Below, piece by piece: positions 1 to 7,817 of a DNA stretch of 54,825 nt. The position numbers and the translations under genes are program-made. The stretch is from an uncultured Porphyromonadaceae bacterium (GTDB lineage: Bacteria; Bacteroidota; Bacteroidia; Bacteroidales; Muribaculaceae). The notes under the pieces are model-generated. The model ran no database searches, had not been told where the DNA came from, and saw only the letters and a program-made list of their open reading frames with translations. The stretch spans positions 1-54,825 of the forward strand of contig URSD01000015.1 in NCBI GenBank assembly GCA_900550395.1. Reading direction: 5' to 3'. Each line of letters opens with the position of its first letter. Position 1 is the first letter of the stretch.

Positions 1-49
1 AAATCAATATTCTCTTGTATTTGATTAAATACTAATATTTTAATAATAG

Positions 50-1204
50 TGGTTAGAATTTTATCGCACCACTACTATTTCTAAAACAGAAAAACAAATT
101 CATAGAATATATGCTCTTTTGGATAAGGGGTTAGCCCTTCTTAACAATAACATACAGGACGAATCCATGCCGATTTTTGAACTGGTAGCAGAAGAAAGTC
201 TTGTGATGGGAGATTCAGCACTGTGGTGTGAATCAATGAGTTGTATCGTTAGTAATGCATATGATCTTGGTGAATATCGCAAATGTATATCAACGGCACG
301 CCGTCTTGTTGATGCCGGAATGGCTGTTTTGGATGATTCGGTGTATATGGCAGCCGGATATGTCGGATTAGGGCAGCTTGATTCTGCAAAGCATATAAAT
401 GAATCCTTGTACGGAAGGGTAGCAGAGTGCAGCAATCTCTTGCAATACATCATATATAAATCGGAAAATAATACACAGCGGGCACTTGAGGCTATGCTGG
501 AGATTAACGCTGAAAATTTTCAGAAATTCTATAAGCGCAATACAAACGATTTAAGCATTGGTGAGGTTGAATATTATAATAGTCTGCAAGCTCTTAAAAG
601 TGAGCGTATCAGGTCGGCAAAAATACTGATGTGGGCCTTTGCTGTTGGTCTTTTGCTATGTGTCGGTATTATAGTAATGCTGTTCGTATGTCATCGCAAT
701 AGACTGATGCGACAGAGGGAACAATATATGCTTATTGCAGAAGAACTCAAGCAAAGCAACTCCATAATAGAGGCAAATAAAAGAAACTCGAGAGACGCTA
801 TATATGCGTTGCTGAAAAAACATTACAGTATTCTTGACGAATGTTGCAAGGGGTATATTGATGATTCGCAAGAATCGGATAATTCCAAAAGAATATACGA
901 AACAGTTTCTCAACTTATCAAATCTTTCTCAAAAGATAATGAAGGATTTAGAGAGGCGGAACAAATTGCAATGAAATATTACAGCAAGATGATTGCCGAC
1001 ATTAAAAATGTGATTCCCAGTATTTCTGTCAAAGAGTATCAGCTGTTCATCTTTTCCTCTCTCGGATTTTCATCCACAGCCATAGCGCTGTTTATGGGCG
1101 AAAGTAAAATCAGTAACATATACAACCACCGCCGCCATCTCAAAGATAAGATCAATCAACTGGAACCGGCATTGGCAGAACAATATTTAAAAATATTGCT
1201 GTAA
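50..1204 (+). CDS. TPR / transmembrane / HTH-type regulator, 5' end uncertain
   Basis: I read this as a membrane-anchored signalling protein of a kind common in Bacteroidota, though no exact family is recognised. The N-terminal part looks like TPR-like helices. One membrane segment follows (about residues 168-192 counted from the TTG at 119), then a charged coiled-coil stretch. The C-terminal 70 residues resemble a LuxR-like helix-turn-helix (key residues LFIFSSLGFSSTAIA). The frame is open back to a stop at 47-49 and the upstream codons still read like protein, yet there is no ATG: TTG at 119 is the only usual start codon, and no signal peptide is seen. Either the start is a rare codon or the 5' end is eroded. 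It lies immediately upstream of a peptide-maturation locus on the same strand, so regulation of that locus is plausible but inferred only from position. Confidence 0.6.
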   Translation, partial: WLEFYRTTTISKTEKQIHRIYALLDKGLALLNNNIQDESMPIFELVAEESLVMGDSALWCESMSCIVSNAYDLGEYRKCISTARRLVDAGMAVLDDSVYMAAGYVGLGQLDSAKHINESLYGRVAECSNLLQYIIYKSENNTQRALEAMLEINAENFQKFYKRNTNDLSIGEVEYYNSLQALKSERIRSAKILMWAFAVGLLLCVGIIVMLFVCHRNRLMRQREQYMLIAEELKQSNSIIEANKRNSRDAIYALLKKHYSILDECCKGYIDDSQESDNSKRIYETVSQLIKSFSKDNEGFREAEQIAMKYYSKMIADIKNVIPSISVKEYQLFIFSSLGFSSTAIALFMGESKISNIYNHRRHLKDKINQLEPALAEQYLKILL

Positions 1205-1252
1205 CAGTTGGCAAATACGCACTTGTAATGTGCTGAATATCGACATTTTACG

Positions 1253-1283
1253 CCCTTGCCAAATTGCTCGTATTTGGCAGGGG
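1253..1283 (+). terminator. Hairpin after the regulator gene
   Basis: CCC-T-TGCCAAAT pairs with ATTTGGCA-GGGG around a 7-nt loop, 50 nt after the regulator stop. The 3' flank is only loosely T-rich, so this is a probable terminator rather than a certain one. Confidence 0.5.
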
Positions 1284-1369
1284 TGTAACATTTTGTATTT
1301 CAGCTATTTGCAAGGTGGACTTGCCAAACGATTTTTCTTGAAAAAGTTGGATTGAATGCTTTCTGAGAT

Positions 1370-1377
1370 TAATTTTG
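1370..1377 (+). promoter_or_regulatory. -7 box of the peptide locus promoter
   Basis: TAATTTTG matches the Bacteroidota -7 consensus TAnnTTTG, with a TTGG about 20 nt upstream serving as the -33 element. It lies 32 nt before the ATG of the small secreted protein and would drive the precursor and maturase as well. Confidence 0.6.
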
Positions 1378-1409
1378 CGACATGATTCAATACAATTAAT
1401 CAGTATAGC

Positions 1410-1772
1410 ATGAGAAAAATCACAATAGTGTTTACGTTGTCTTTATTGTTGCTGCCACTTTGCCTTACAGCGCAAAATACGGCCAGCGGCAATAAAACGG
1501 TGATTAAATATCGCCCGGGTAGTACCAATCGTCCGTCTAAACCATCGAATGAAGGTATTGATGTTTTTATAACCGAAAACACGCTCATTTTTGACCTCCC
1601 GGAGTATGTAGAATATATGACGGTGGAACTAAAGCAGGGCGACGCTGTGATGCTCACCGGCATGGTAGACCATGAAGATGCCTCTATCGACGTCGCTGGC
1701 CTTCAGGGTGAGTACGAAATACTTTGCCGCACCGACGGTAACCAGCTCTTCGCCGGAAATATCGAACTATAA
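1410..1772 (+). CDS. Small secreted beta-rich protein (DUF3244-like)
   Basis: This 120-aa protein has a clear signal peptide (hydrophobic stretch about residues 5-20, ending ...CLTAQ). The mature part is a roughly 60-residue domain predicted rich in beta-strands (residues about 50-120). It resembles the small exported DUF3244-type proteins often found beside Bacteroidales peptide clusters. Function is unknown. It is the first gene after the promoter box at 1370 and sits 70 nt upstream of the Cys-rich precursor, so it is probably co-transcribed. It could be a periplasmic chaperone, an immunity protein or an adaptor for the exported peptide; the sequence does not decide between these. Confidence 0.6.
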   Translation: MRKITIVFTLSLLLLPLCLTAQNTASGNKTVIKYRPGSTNRPSKPSNEGIDVFITENTLIFDLPEYVEYMTVELKQGDAVMLTGMVDHEDASIDVAGLQGEYEILCRTDGNQLFAGNIEL

Positions 1773-1842
1773 AATCACATACAATAAATGGAGGTATCCG
1801 AAAATCCATAATAGAGTAGGAAATAACAAATACATCAAAGTC

Positions 1843-2079
1843 ATGAAGGCAGAAATGTACAAAACTGATTCAGCCGTTGTGCTCAGTGAGGCACAATTGC
1901 TGACTGTACGGGGTGGTGGTGATGATGGTGGCATCACTATCATGAAAGGTGAAACCATTTGCGTAATGAATAGTATTTGCTTCAAGTGCCAGAAATGCGA
2001 TAATTGCAGCAAGTGCGAAAACTGTGGCTTGAAAGGCTACAAATGCGGCATTGAGGTAAAGAATATCTCGGAATGCTAA
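1843..2079 (+). CDS. Cys-rich RiPP precursor with GG leader and CXX-repeat core
   Basis: This is a 78-aa ORF starting at ATG 1843; an in-frame ATG four codons later is an alternative. Residues 1-24 resemble a double-glycine leader (LSEAQLLTVRGG), the type cleaved by C39 peptidases. The following core has nine cysteines at residues 40, 46, 49, 52, 55, 58, 61, 68 and 78. Six of them (46-61) fall exactly every third residue (C-FK-C-QK-C-DN-C-SK-C-EN-C). The next gene is a radical SAM/SPASM enzyme and a C39 exporter lies further downstream, so a ribosomally made, post-translationally modified peptide is the best reading. The chemistry (thioether or other crosslinks) is inferred. A small metal-binding protein is the alternative, but the GG leader argues against it. 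Confidence 0.8.
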   Translation: MKAEMYKTDSAVVLSEAQLLTVRGGGDDGGITIMKGETICVMNSICFKCQKCDNCSKCENCGLKGYKCGIEVKNISEC

Positions 2080-2086
2080 AGAAAAT

Positions 2087-2139
2087 GTTACAGGTTGTTC
2101 AAGTGGTATCAAACAGATACAACCTAAATAACCTGTAAC
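2087..2139 (+). promoter_or_regulatory. RNA hairpin between precursor and maturase
   Basis: A perfect 10-bp inverted repeat (GTTACAGGTT at 2087-2096 and AACCTGTAAC at 2130-2139) encloses a second short stem, GTATC/GATAC (2106-2110 and 2116-2120). An alternative pairing GGTTGT/ACAACC is also possible. There is no U-tract, so it looks more like an mRNA stabiliser or attenuator that sets the precursor-to-enzyme ratio than a full terminator. Confidence 0.5.
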
Positions 2140-2168
2140 TATAATCTCATACCCCACTCATCCTAATA

Positions 2169-3482
2169 ATGAAGCTAAATCGATATACTTACGTAGTCCC
2201 ATTCAATGATGAGAAAAAAATCATCTTCAATGGGTTAAATCAGGACTTCATAATCATTGAAAATGAGGAACTGTCATCCTATATGGCAATAATGAACAAT
2301 CCTGATAAATACATGTCAAGCCATCCTCGTATTGTCAGCCGACTAAAAAACAGAGGATTTATCTTAGAAGATAAGATGGATCCGAAAATATTTTTGCAGT
2401 ATCAAAGAAGGCATTTCATAGATGCACCCGTGTACAAGTCGGTAATACTGCCTACATTTGAGTGCAATTATAAATGTTGGTATTGTATTCAGAAACATAC
2501 GCCGCTTAAACTCGACGAAGAAAAACTAAATCTTATCGTCAAACATGACAAGAAGTATCTTCTTGAAAACAACATCAAGGAATATATATTGTCATGGTTT
2601 GGTGGTGAGCCGCTGACACAGCCTGATATAGTGGTGCGAATTTCCCAAGAGATGAAGAACTTTTGTGAAGAACACAATATTGTATTTACCGGTGCTGCAA
2701 CTACCAACGGGGCATTGCTTAACACCGATCTTATAGCAAAGCTTAATGATTGTGGAATAAATCATTACCAAATTGCTATAGATGGTGATGAAATCACACA
2801 TAACAGGGTTAAACATGATTCCTTAAGTGAATCCTCGTTTGCTCTAATCATGGGTAATATCTGTAATGTTGCCCAATCCAACAAAGATGCACGCATTACT
2901 TTACGTGTTAATTATACGATTGAGATACTTCGTAACAAACGTATAGTTGATGACGTTTTGAAATATATTCCTGTTGAAATCAGGGAACAGATCATAGTTG
3001 ATTTGCAACGTGTGTGGCAGATACAGGAAAATCTTGTGCCAATGGAGGACCTTATATGGCTGCAGAATGCTTTTGCAAGCAACGGCTTTTATCTTGAGAG
3101 TTCGCATATTTTCGCAATTTGCTATGTGGAAAAGAAACATTATAACATGTTCTACTACAATGGAGGCGTGGAAAAATGTGACAAACGCACACCTGATACT
3201 CTTCGCGGTTACATCAACGAAGACGGAGATGTGGTCTGGAAAGAGAAGCCGCTGTTCCCTGATTACGATCTGTTTGCCAAGGACTGTGTGTGCTCTGATT
3301 GCGATTATTATCCGTTATGTCTCAGCGGTTGTCCGGTGGAAAGAGAAAATGAAATCGCCAAAAATCCGGATAAAAAAATAGTATGCGGATTCGGAGACGA
3401 TTACAGTATCCTCGAAACACGTATTCGTGATTATTGCTGGCGTGTATACCACAATCTCAAATATAAATTGTACGAAAAATAG
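2169..3482 (+). CDS. Radical SAM/SPASM peptide maturase
   Basis: This 437-aa enzyme carries the radical SAM signature CxxxCxxC at C99, C103 and C106. The GGEP motif (residues 145-148) helps bind the S-adenosylmethionine amino group. A C-terminal SPASM domain has cysteines at about 337, 373, 375, 378, 384, 388 and 406, expected to hold auxiliary 4Fe-4S clusters. The first roughly 85 residues may be a leader-recognition region, but this is not assured. SPASM proteins beside short Cys-rich peptides typically install crosslinks such as thioethers on the core, so the likely substrate is the precursor 90 nt upstream. The gene is AT-rich compared with the exporter genes that follow, which suggests that the first half of the locus has a separate origin. 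Confidence 0.88.
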   Translation: MKLNRYTYVVPFNDEKKIIFNGLNQDFIIIENEELSSYMAIMNNPDKYMSSHPRIVSRLKNRGFILEDKMDPKIFLQYQRRHFIDAPVYKSVILPTFECNYKCWYCIQKHTPLKLDEEKLNLIVKHDKKYLLENNIKEYILSWFGGEPLTQPDIVVRISQEMKNFCEEHNIVFTGAATTNGALLNTDLIAKLNDCGINHYQIAIDGDEITHNRVKHDSLSESSFALIMGNICNVAQSNKDARITLRVNYTIEILRNKRIVDDVLKYIPVEIREQIIVDLQRVWQIQENLVPMEDLIWLQNAFASNGFYLESSHIFAICYVEKKHYNMFYYNGGVEKCDKRTPDTLRGYINEDGDVVWKEKPLFPDYDLFAKDCVCSDCDYYPLCLSGCPVERENEIAKNPDKKIVCGFGDDYSILETRIRDYCWRVYHNLKYKLYEK

Positions 3483-3514
3483 CATAAGATAGTTCAAAAA
3501 CGGGATTAATATGC

Positions 3515-3522
3515 TATCTTTG
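3515..3522 (+). promoter_or_regulatory. -7 box upstream of the TonB-dependent receptor
   Basis: TATCTTTG matches TAnnTTTG, 28 nt upstream of the receptor ATG. The export half of the locus may therefore have its own promoter in addition to read-through. Confidence 0.55.
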
Positions 3523-3550
3523 CCGAAATAATCAATCAAACACTTTTGTT

Positions 3551-5599
3551 ATGCTAAAAATTATCTATGCAATTGTGCTTTTTGCTATCGCGCTGCCTGC
3601 GGTGGCGCAGGAGCCGGAAGGCGGAGAGGCCGGTGAGGCGACGCAGCAGACTCATGAGCTGAACGAGGTGGTCGTGACGGAAGCGCCGGTGGTGCGCGAG
3701 GCGGGAAAGGAGAGCTATATCATCACTCCCGAACTGCGCGAGGGCACGGCGAGCGCCGCGCAGCTGATGAGGCGTCTGCACGGCTTTGTGGTTGACCCGA
3801 TTTCTGAAAGCGTGAGCATAGCAAAGGACAAGGACATACCGGTGGTGGTGAACGACAAGGAGGTGACGCACAAATACGCCATGTCGCTCAATCCCGAGCG
3901 CATCAAGCGCATCGAGGTGCTCCGCTATCCTGCGGGTCGCTTTTCGGAGTACCCGATACTTATAAACATAGTGCTGAACAGCAATTATATAGGCACGGAC
4001 GGCTCGCTGTATGCGACGGCCGACGCGGTGCTCAACGGCAGCGCCACCAACTCGCAGAGCGTCGGTGCTAATGTTGTATCATCGTTCGGGCGCTGGAGCG
4101 TGTTCGGCACGGCGCAGTTCGAGCACAACCTGCAATACAACTCCCGCGGCTACGAACTCCATGCCGGCGAGGCGGCCGAGGAGGTGTTCCCGCTGCCCAC
4201 GCCGTCGCAGGCCAATGTGCGCATCAGGCAGAGCGCGCCGGTGCTCGTGGCCGGTGCCGACTACCGCATCAGCAACCGGCACACGCTCTCGGCGCAGTCA
4301 ATCCTCATTCTGGCGGACGCAAACTCGAGCGAGCGCACACACGACCTGAACACCGACGACTACGACTCGCGCAACAGCATCACGAGCCTTTTCTATCAGG
4401 GTCAGCCGTCCGACAGGCTTAGCCTCAACGCCGAGCTGAGCTACAATTACTACGACATCAACGACCGCTATGACTACGCCTTGGGGTCGGGCGATGTGTA
4501 CTCGTCGTCGCATTTCGACGGCACCAAGAACTATGTAAACGCCAACGGAGGCGGCACGTACAGCTTGAGTGACCGATGGAGCCTCTCGGCATGGTACGGC
4601 TACACGTGGCGCGACTACAGCAACCGGTCGCGCTCGGCCGACGGCGCCCGCTATTACTTCAAGGAGCAGCGCCACCGCCCGCAGGCCACCGTGCGCTACA
4701 ACAACGGCCGCAACCTCAGCATCAGAGCCACGGCCGGGCTGCTCCACGTCGTCTCCGACAATATCGGAAATCATGCCGCCCACACCTCGTTCATGCCCGT
4801 GGCGCAGATATATTATGCCCCGGTGAAGAAGCTGAACCTGCTGCTGCACTATGGCGGCAGCTCGTCGTACCCCTCGCTCGAGATGCTGTCGCCAAACGCC
4901 GTGACGGTCATAAAGGGCCTCTCCACGCGCGGCAATCCCGACCTGCGGGCGCAGGTGATGCACAACGCGGCCGCGGAGCTGACCTTCCTTGATGACTTCA
5001 AAATCGGCTACTCCTACTACTTCGGCGGTGACTCCTGGACGCCGTACTATTCGCTGATGCCCGACGGCACGGCGATGCGCACGAACGTCAATGCCGACTA
5101 CTCCAACCAGTATATAGGCGTGAGCTACAGCGGCAGCCCGCTGAAGCATGTGCGGCTCAACGTGACGCTCAACTATCAGTGGCAGCATCTGAAGGCCGAC
5201 GGTGTGCCCGCCGGCGACGGCCGCATGTGGTACGCCGATATAGACGTGAACTGGGACATCGCGGGTAGCGGCTGGAACGCCATGGCCGGTCTGTTCGTGC
5301 GCAACAGCCACGATCCGCTTCTGCAAGGCCGCAAGGTCAGCAATGTCAACAGCGTGTCGCTGTCGCTTCAGAAAAACTTCCTGAAAAACCGCCTATCGGC
5401 CGCCGTGCAGACATATTTCTGCCCGGGGTTGCTGTCGCGCAGGGACGAAATACGCGTGAATATCCCGGGCTTCTCGTACACACGCTACACCGACGCCCGC
5501 ATCCGTGTGCCTTATGTCGGAATGAGTCTGAGCTACAGCTTCGGCCAGGGCAAGTCGCGCAAGGCCGACAACGATCCTACCTACGATAACGAGAAGTGA
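3551..5599 (+). CDS. TonB-dependent outer-membrane beta-barrel protein
   Basis: This 682-aa protein has a signal peptide (residues 1-20, ending AVAQ). A plug-like region follows at about residues 35-150 (ELNEVVVTEAPVV..., then ...ERIKRIEVLRYP). The rest is a long series of alternating amphipathic strands with aromatic residues, as in an outer-membrane barrel. The N-terminal carboxypeptidase-regulatory domain common in SusC proteins is missing, and no SusD follows, so this is not a glycan-uptake pair. It lies 13 nt before the C39 exporter gene, so I infer that it moves the modified peptide (or a peptide-metal complex) across the outer membrane. The direction, export or re-import, cannot be told from sequence. 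Confidence 0.8.
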   Translation: MLKIIYAIVLFAIALPAVAQEPEGGEAGEATQQTHELNEVVVTEAPVVREAGKESYIITPELREGTASAAQLMRRLHGFVVDPISESVSIAKDKDIPVVVNDKEVTHKYAMSLNPERIKRIEVLRYPAGRFSEYPILINIVLNSNYIGTDGSLYATADAVLNGSATNSQSVGANVVSSFGRWSVFGTAQFEHNLQYNSRGYELHAGEAAEEVFPLPTPSQANVRIRQSAPVLVAGADYRISNRHTLSAQSILILADANSSERTHDLNTDDYDSRNSITSLFYQGQPSDRLSLNAELSYNYYDINDRYDYALGSGDVYSSSHFDGTKNYVNANGGGTYSLSDRWSLSAWYGYTWRDYSNRSRSADGARYYFKEQRHRPQATVRYNNGRNLSIRATAGLLHVVSDNIGNHAAHTSFMPVAQIYYAPVKKLNLLLHYGGSSSYPSLEMLSPNAVTVIKGLSTRGNPDLRAQVMHNAAAELTFLDDFKIGYSYYFGGDSWTPYYSLMPDGTAMRTNVNADYSNQYIGVSYSGSPLKHVRLNVTLNYQWQHLKADGVPAGDGRMWYADIDVNWDIAGSGWNAMAGLFVRNSHDPLLQGRKVSNVNSVSLSLQKNFLKNRLSAAVQTYFCPGLLSRRDEIRVNIPGFSYTRYTDARIRVPYVGMSLSYSFGQGKSRKADNDPTYDNEK

Positions 5600-5612
5600 T
5601 TTCTCACAGGCC

Positions 5613-7811
5613 ATGCACCGCCGCTTCCCGTTCGTAAAGCAACTCGATTCCATGCAATGCGGCGCGGCGTGCGTGGCCATGATATGCCGCAGCTTCGGCC
5701 GGGAGTACAGCCTGCGCTTTATCTCGCAGCTATGCCGCCCCACGGCCGAGGGAGCCTCGATGCTCGGAATAAAGGACTGTGCCGAGGTGTTGCATCTGAG
5801 AGCTACGGCGGTAAGATGTTCCGTGCAGGCTTTGAGGAAGTTGCCGTTACCTTGTGTGCTGCACTGGGACCACAACCATTTCGTCGTACTATACGATGTC
5901 AGGCGCAGGCGAAGCGGATGGGTCTACCGGATAGCCGACCCTGCGAAGGGACGTATCTGCTGCTGCGAGGAGGAACTGGCAGCACACTGGTGTGCCGGAG
6001 CGTCGGCCGAGGGGATAGCTATGAGTGTGGAGCCGGACGATGGCTTCGGGTCGGTGGAGGATGCCGGCAGCCGTAACGCCCGATCGTTCCGTTTTCTGCT
6101 GTCCTATCTTTCGCGGTTCCGTGGAAAGATTGCCGTAATAGCACTGATGTTGCTGGCCGGCAGTCTGATGCAGCTTCTGATGCCGTTTCTGATGCAGCTG
6201 ATAGTGGACGAGGGAATCCGCCGCCGGAGTATAAGCATAATATGGCTGATATTGCTCGGCGAGCTTATGATTGTGGCGGGAAGCACGGTGGCGAATTTCG
6301 TGCGCAGCAGACTTTCGCTCGTTATATCCATGCACATCAATGTCTCGCTCGTAAGCGATTTCTTTGCCAAGCTGTTGCGGCTGCCGATGCCTTTCTTTGA
6401 GACTAAGCTGATGGGCGACCTTCTGCAGCGCATATCGGATCACGGACGTGTGCAGACATTTCTCACCGGGGAGGTCCTCGGTATGGTGTTTACTTTGCTG
6501 ACATTCATCATATTCAGTGTGGTTCTTTTCAGCTACGATGCGTTGCTGTTCGCAGTGTTTATTGCCGGTTCGGTAGTTTACGGAGTGTGGATAGCGCTGT
6601 TTCTGGAGCGCCGCAAGGTGCTGGATTATGAATTGTTCCGACAGTCATCGAAAAATCAGAGCAAGACGTTCCGTTTTATAACGACGATGCAGGAAATCAA
6701 GTTGCAGAACTGCGAGGAACGGCGCACTGCCGAGTGGGAGCAAAGTCAGGCAGGGGTGTTCGACGTGCAGATGAAAGCTTTGAAACTCCAGCAGCGTCAG
6801 GAAGCCGGAGCCGTAGCGATTAATGAGGCGAAGAATATTGTCCTGACAGTCCTGGCCGCTTCGGCCGTTATCCGGGGCGAAATGACTCTTGGCGCCATGC
6901 TTGCCGTGCAATATATAATCGGGCAGCTCAATTCGCCGGTCGAACAGTTTATGTCGTTTGTGTATTCAGTGCAGGATGTACGTATTTCGCTTGAACGCAT
7001 CAACGAGGTACATTGCAGCGCTGAGGAGGAGAACGGGGAAGATGCTGTCGCGTCGTTTGCTCCGGATGTCCCGCGGGAGATAGTTTTTGATGATGTATGC
7101 TTCAAGTACGACGCACATGCCTTGAATGATACAATCAGCCATGTGTCGGTTACGATTCCGCAGGGTGGCGTCACTGCCATTGTAGGAGCCTCGGGAAGCG
7201 GCAAGACCACTCTTGTGAAACTTATGCTGGGCTACTATCCTCTTGGGGCGGGTCGTATCTCTGTGGCCGGCCGCGACCTCTGCGATTACAACATGAAGTG
7301 GTGGCGAAGCCGTTGCGGAGTGGTAATGCAGGATGGTGTAATCTTTTCCGACACAATAGCCCGCAACATCGCGGCCGCCGATGGCGAGATAGATGTCGCA
7401 CGCCTCGAAGCCGCCGCACGCGTAGCCTGCATTCTTGATTATATCGAGGGGCTGCCGCTTGGCTGGGACACAGTTATAGGTCCTGACGGAACCGGATTGA
7501 GCCAGGGGCAGAAGCAAAGAATACTCATAGCCCGTGCCGTCTACCGCAGTCCGGAATTCATATTTCTTGACGAAGCCACCAATTCGCTTGATGCGTTGAA
7601 CGAGAGGGCTATAGTGGAGAATCTCGCCGACTTTTACAAGGGGCGCACTGTGGTGGTAGTGGCACACAGACTTTCAACGGTGCGCGATGCCGACAATATA
7701 GTCGTGATGGAGTCGGGCCGGGTGGCCGAACAGGGCACGCATGCACATCTGACCGCTATGCGTGGCCGCTATTATGAGCTGGTGCGTAACCAGTTGGAAC
7801 TTGGTACGTGA
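5613..7811 (+). CDS. C39 peptidase-containing ABC exporter (PCAT)
   Basis: This 732-aa protein has the three parts of a bacteriocin-type maturation exporter. Residues 1-130 are a C39 cysteine peptidase with Gln10, catalytic Cys16 (QLDSMQCGAAC), His89 (NHFVVLY) and Asp109 (ADPAKG). Residues about 165-440 are a six-helix ABC transmembrane domain. The C-terminal nucleotide-binding domain has Walker A GASGSGKTT, the signature LSQGQKQR and Walker B FIFLDEAT. Such proteins cut after a double glycine in the leader while exporting the core through the inner membrane. The precursor at 1843 offers RGGG and DGG sites. No HlyD-type adaptor or TolC gene is next to it; the TonB-dependent protein occupies that place. 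Confidence 0.9.
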   Translation: MHRRFPFVKQLDSMQCGAACVAMICRSFGREYSLRFISQLCRPTAEGASMLGIKDCAEVLHLRATAVRCSVQALRKLPLPCVLHWDHNHFVVLYDVRRRRSGWVYRIADPAKGRICCCEEELAAHWCAGASAEGIAMSVEPDDGFGSVEDAGSRNARSFRFLLSYLSRFRGKIAVIALMLLAGSLMQLLMPFLMQLIVDEGIRRRSISIIWLILLGELMIVAGSTVANFVRSRLSLVISMHINVSLVSDFFAKLLRLPMPFFETKLMGDLLQRISDHGRVQTFLTGEVLGMVFTLLTFIIFSVVLFSYDALLFAVFIAGSVVYGVWIALFLERRKVLDYELFRQSSKNQSKTFRFITTMQEIKLQNCEERRTAEWEQSQAGVFDVQMKALKLQQRQEAGAVAINEAKNIVLTVLAASAVIRGEMTLGAMLAVQYIIGQLNSPVEQFMSFVYSVQDVRISLERINEVHCSAEEENGEDAVASFAPDVPREIVFDDVCFKYDAHALNDTISHVSVTIPQGGVTAIVGASGSGKTTLVKLMLGYYPLGAGRISVAGRDLCDYNMKWWRSRCGVVMQDGVIFSDTIARNIAAADGEIDVARLEAAARVACILDYIEGLPLGWDTVIGPDGTGLSQGQKQRILIARAVYRSPEFIFLDEATNSLDALNERAIVENLADFYKGRTVVVVAHRLSTVRDADNIVVMESGRVAEQGTHAHLTAMRGRYYELVRNQLELGT

Positions 7812-7817
7812 CTTCTT

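Noticed and set aside
4298..5326. Long antisense open frame opposite the TonB-dependent receptor
   Set aside because: GC-rich codon mirror of a real gene: low-complexity His/Arg/Val content, no signal or motif, fully covered by a convincing barrel protein.
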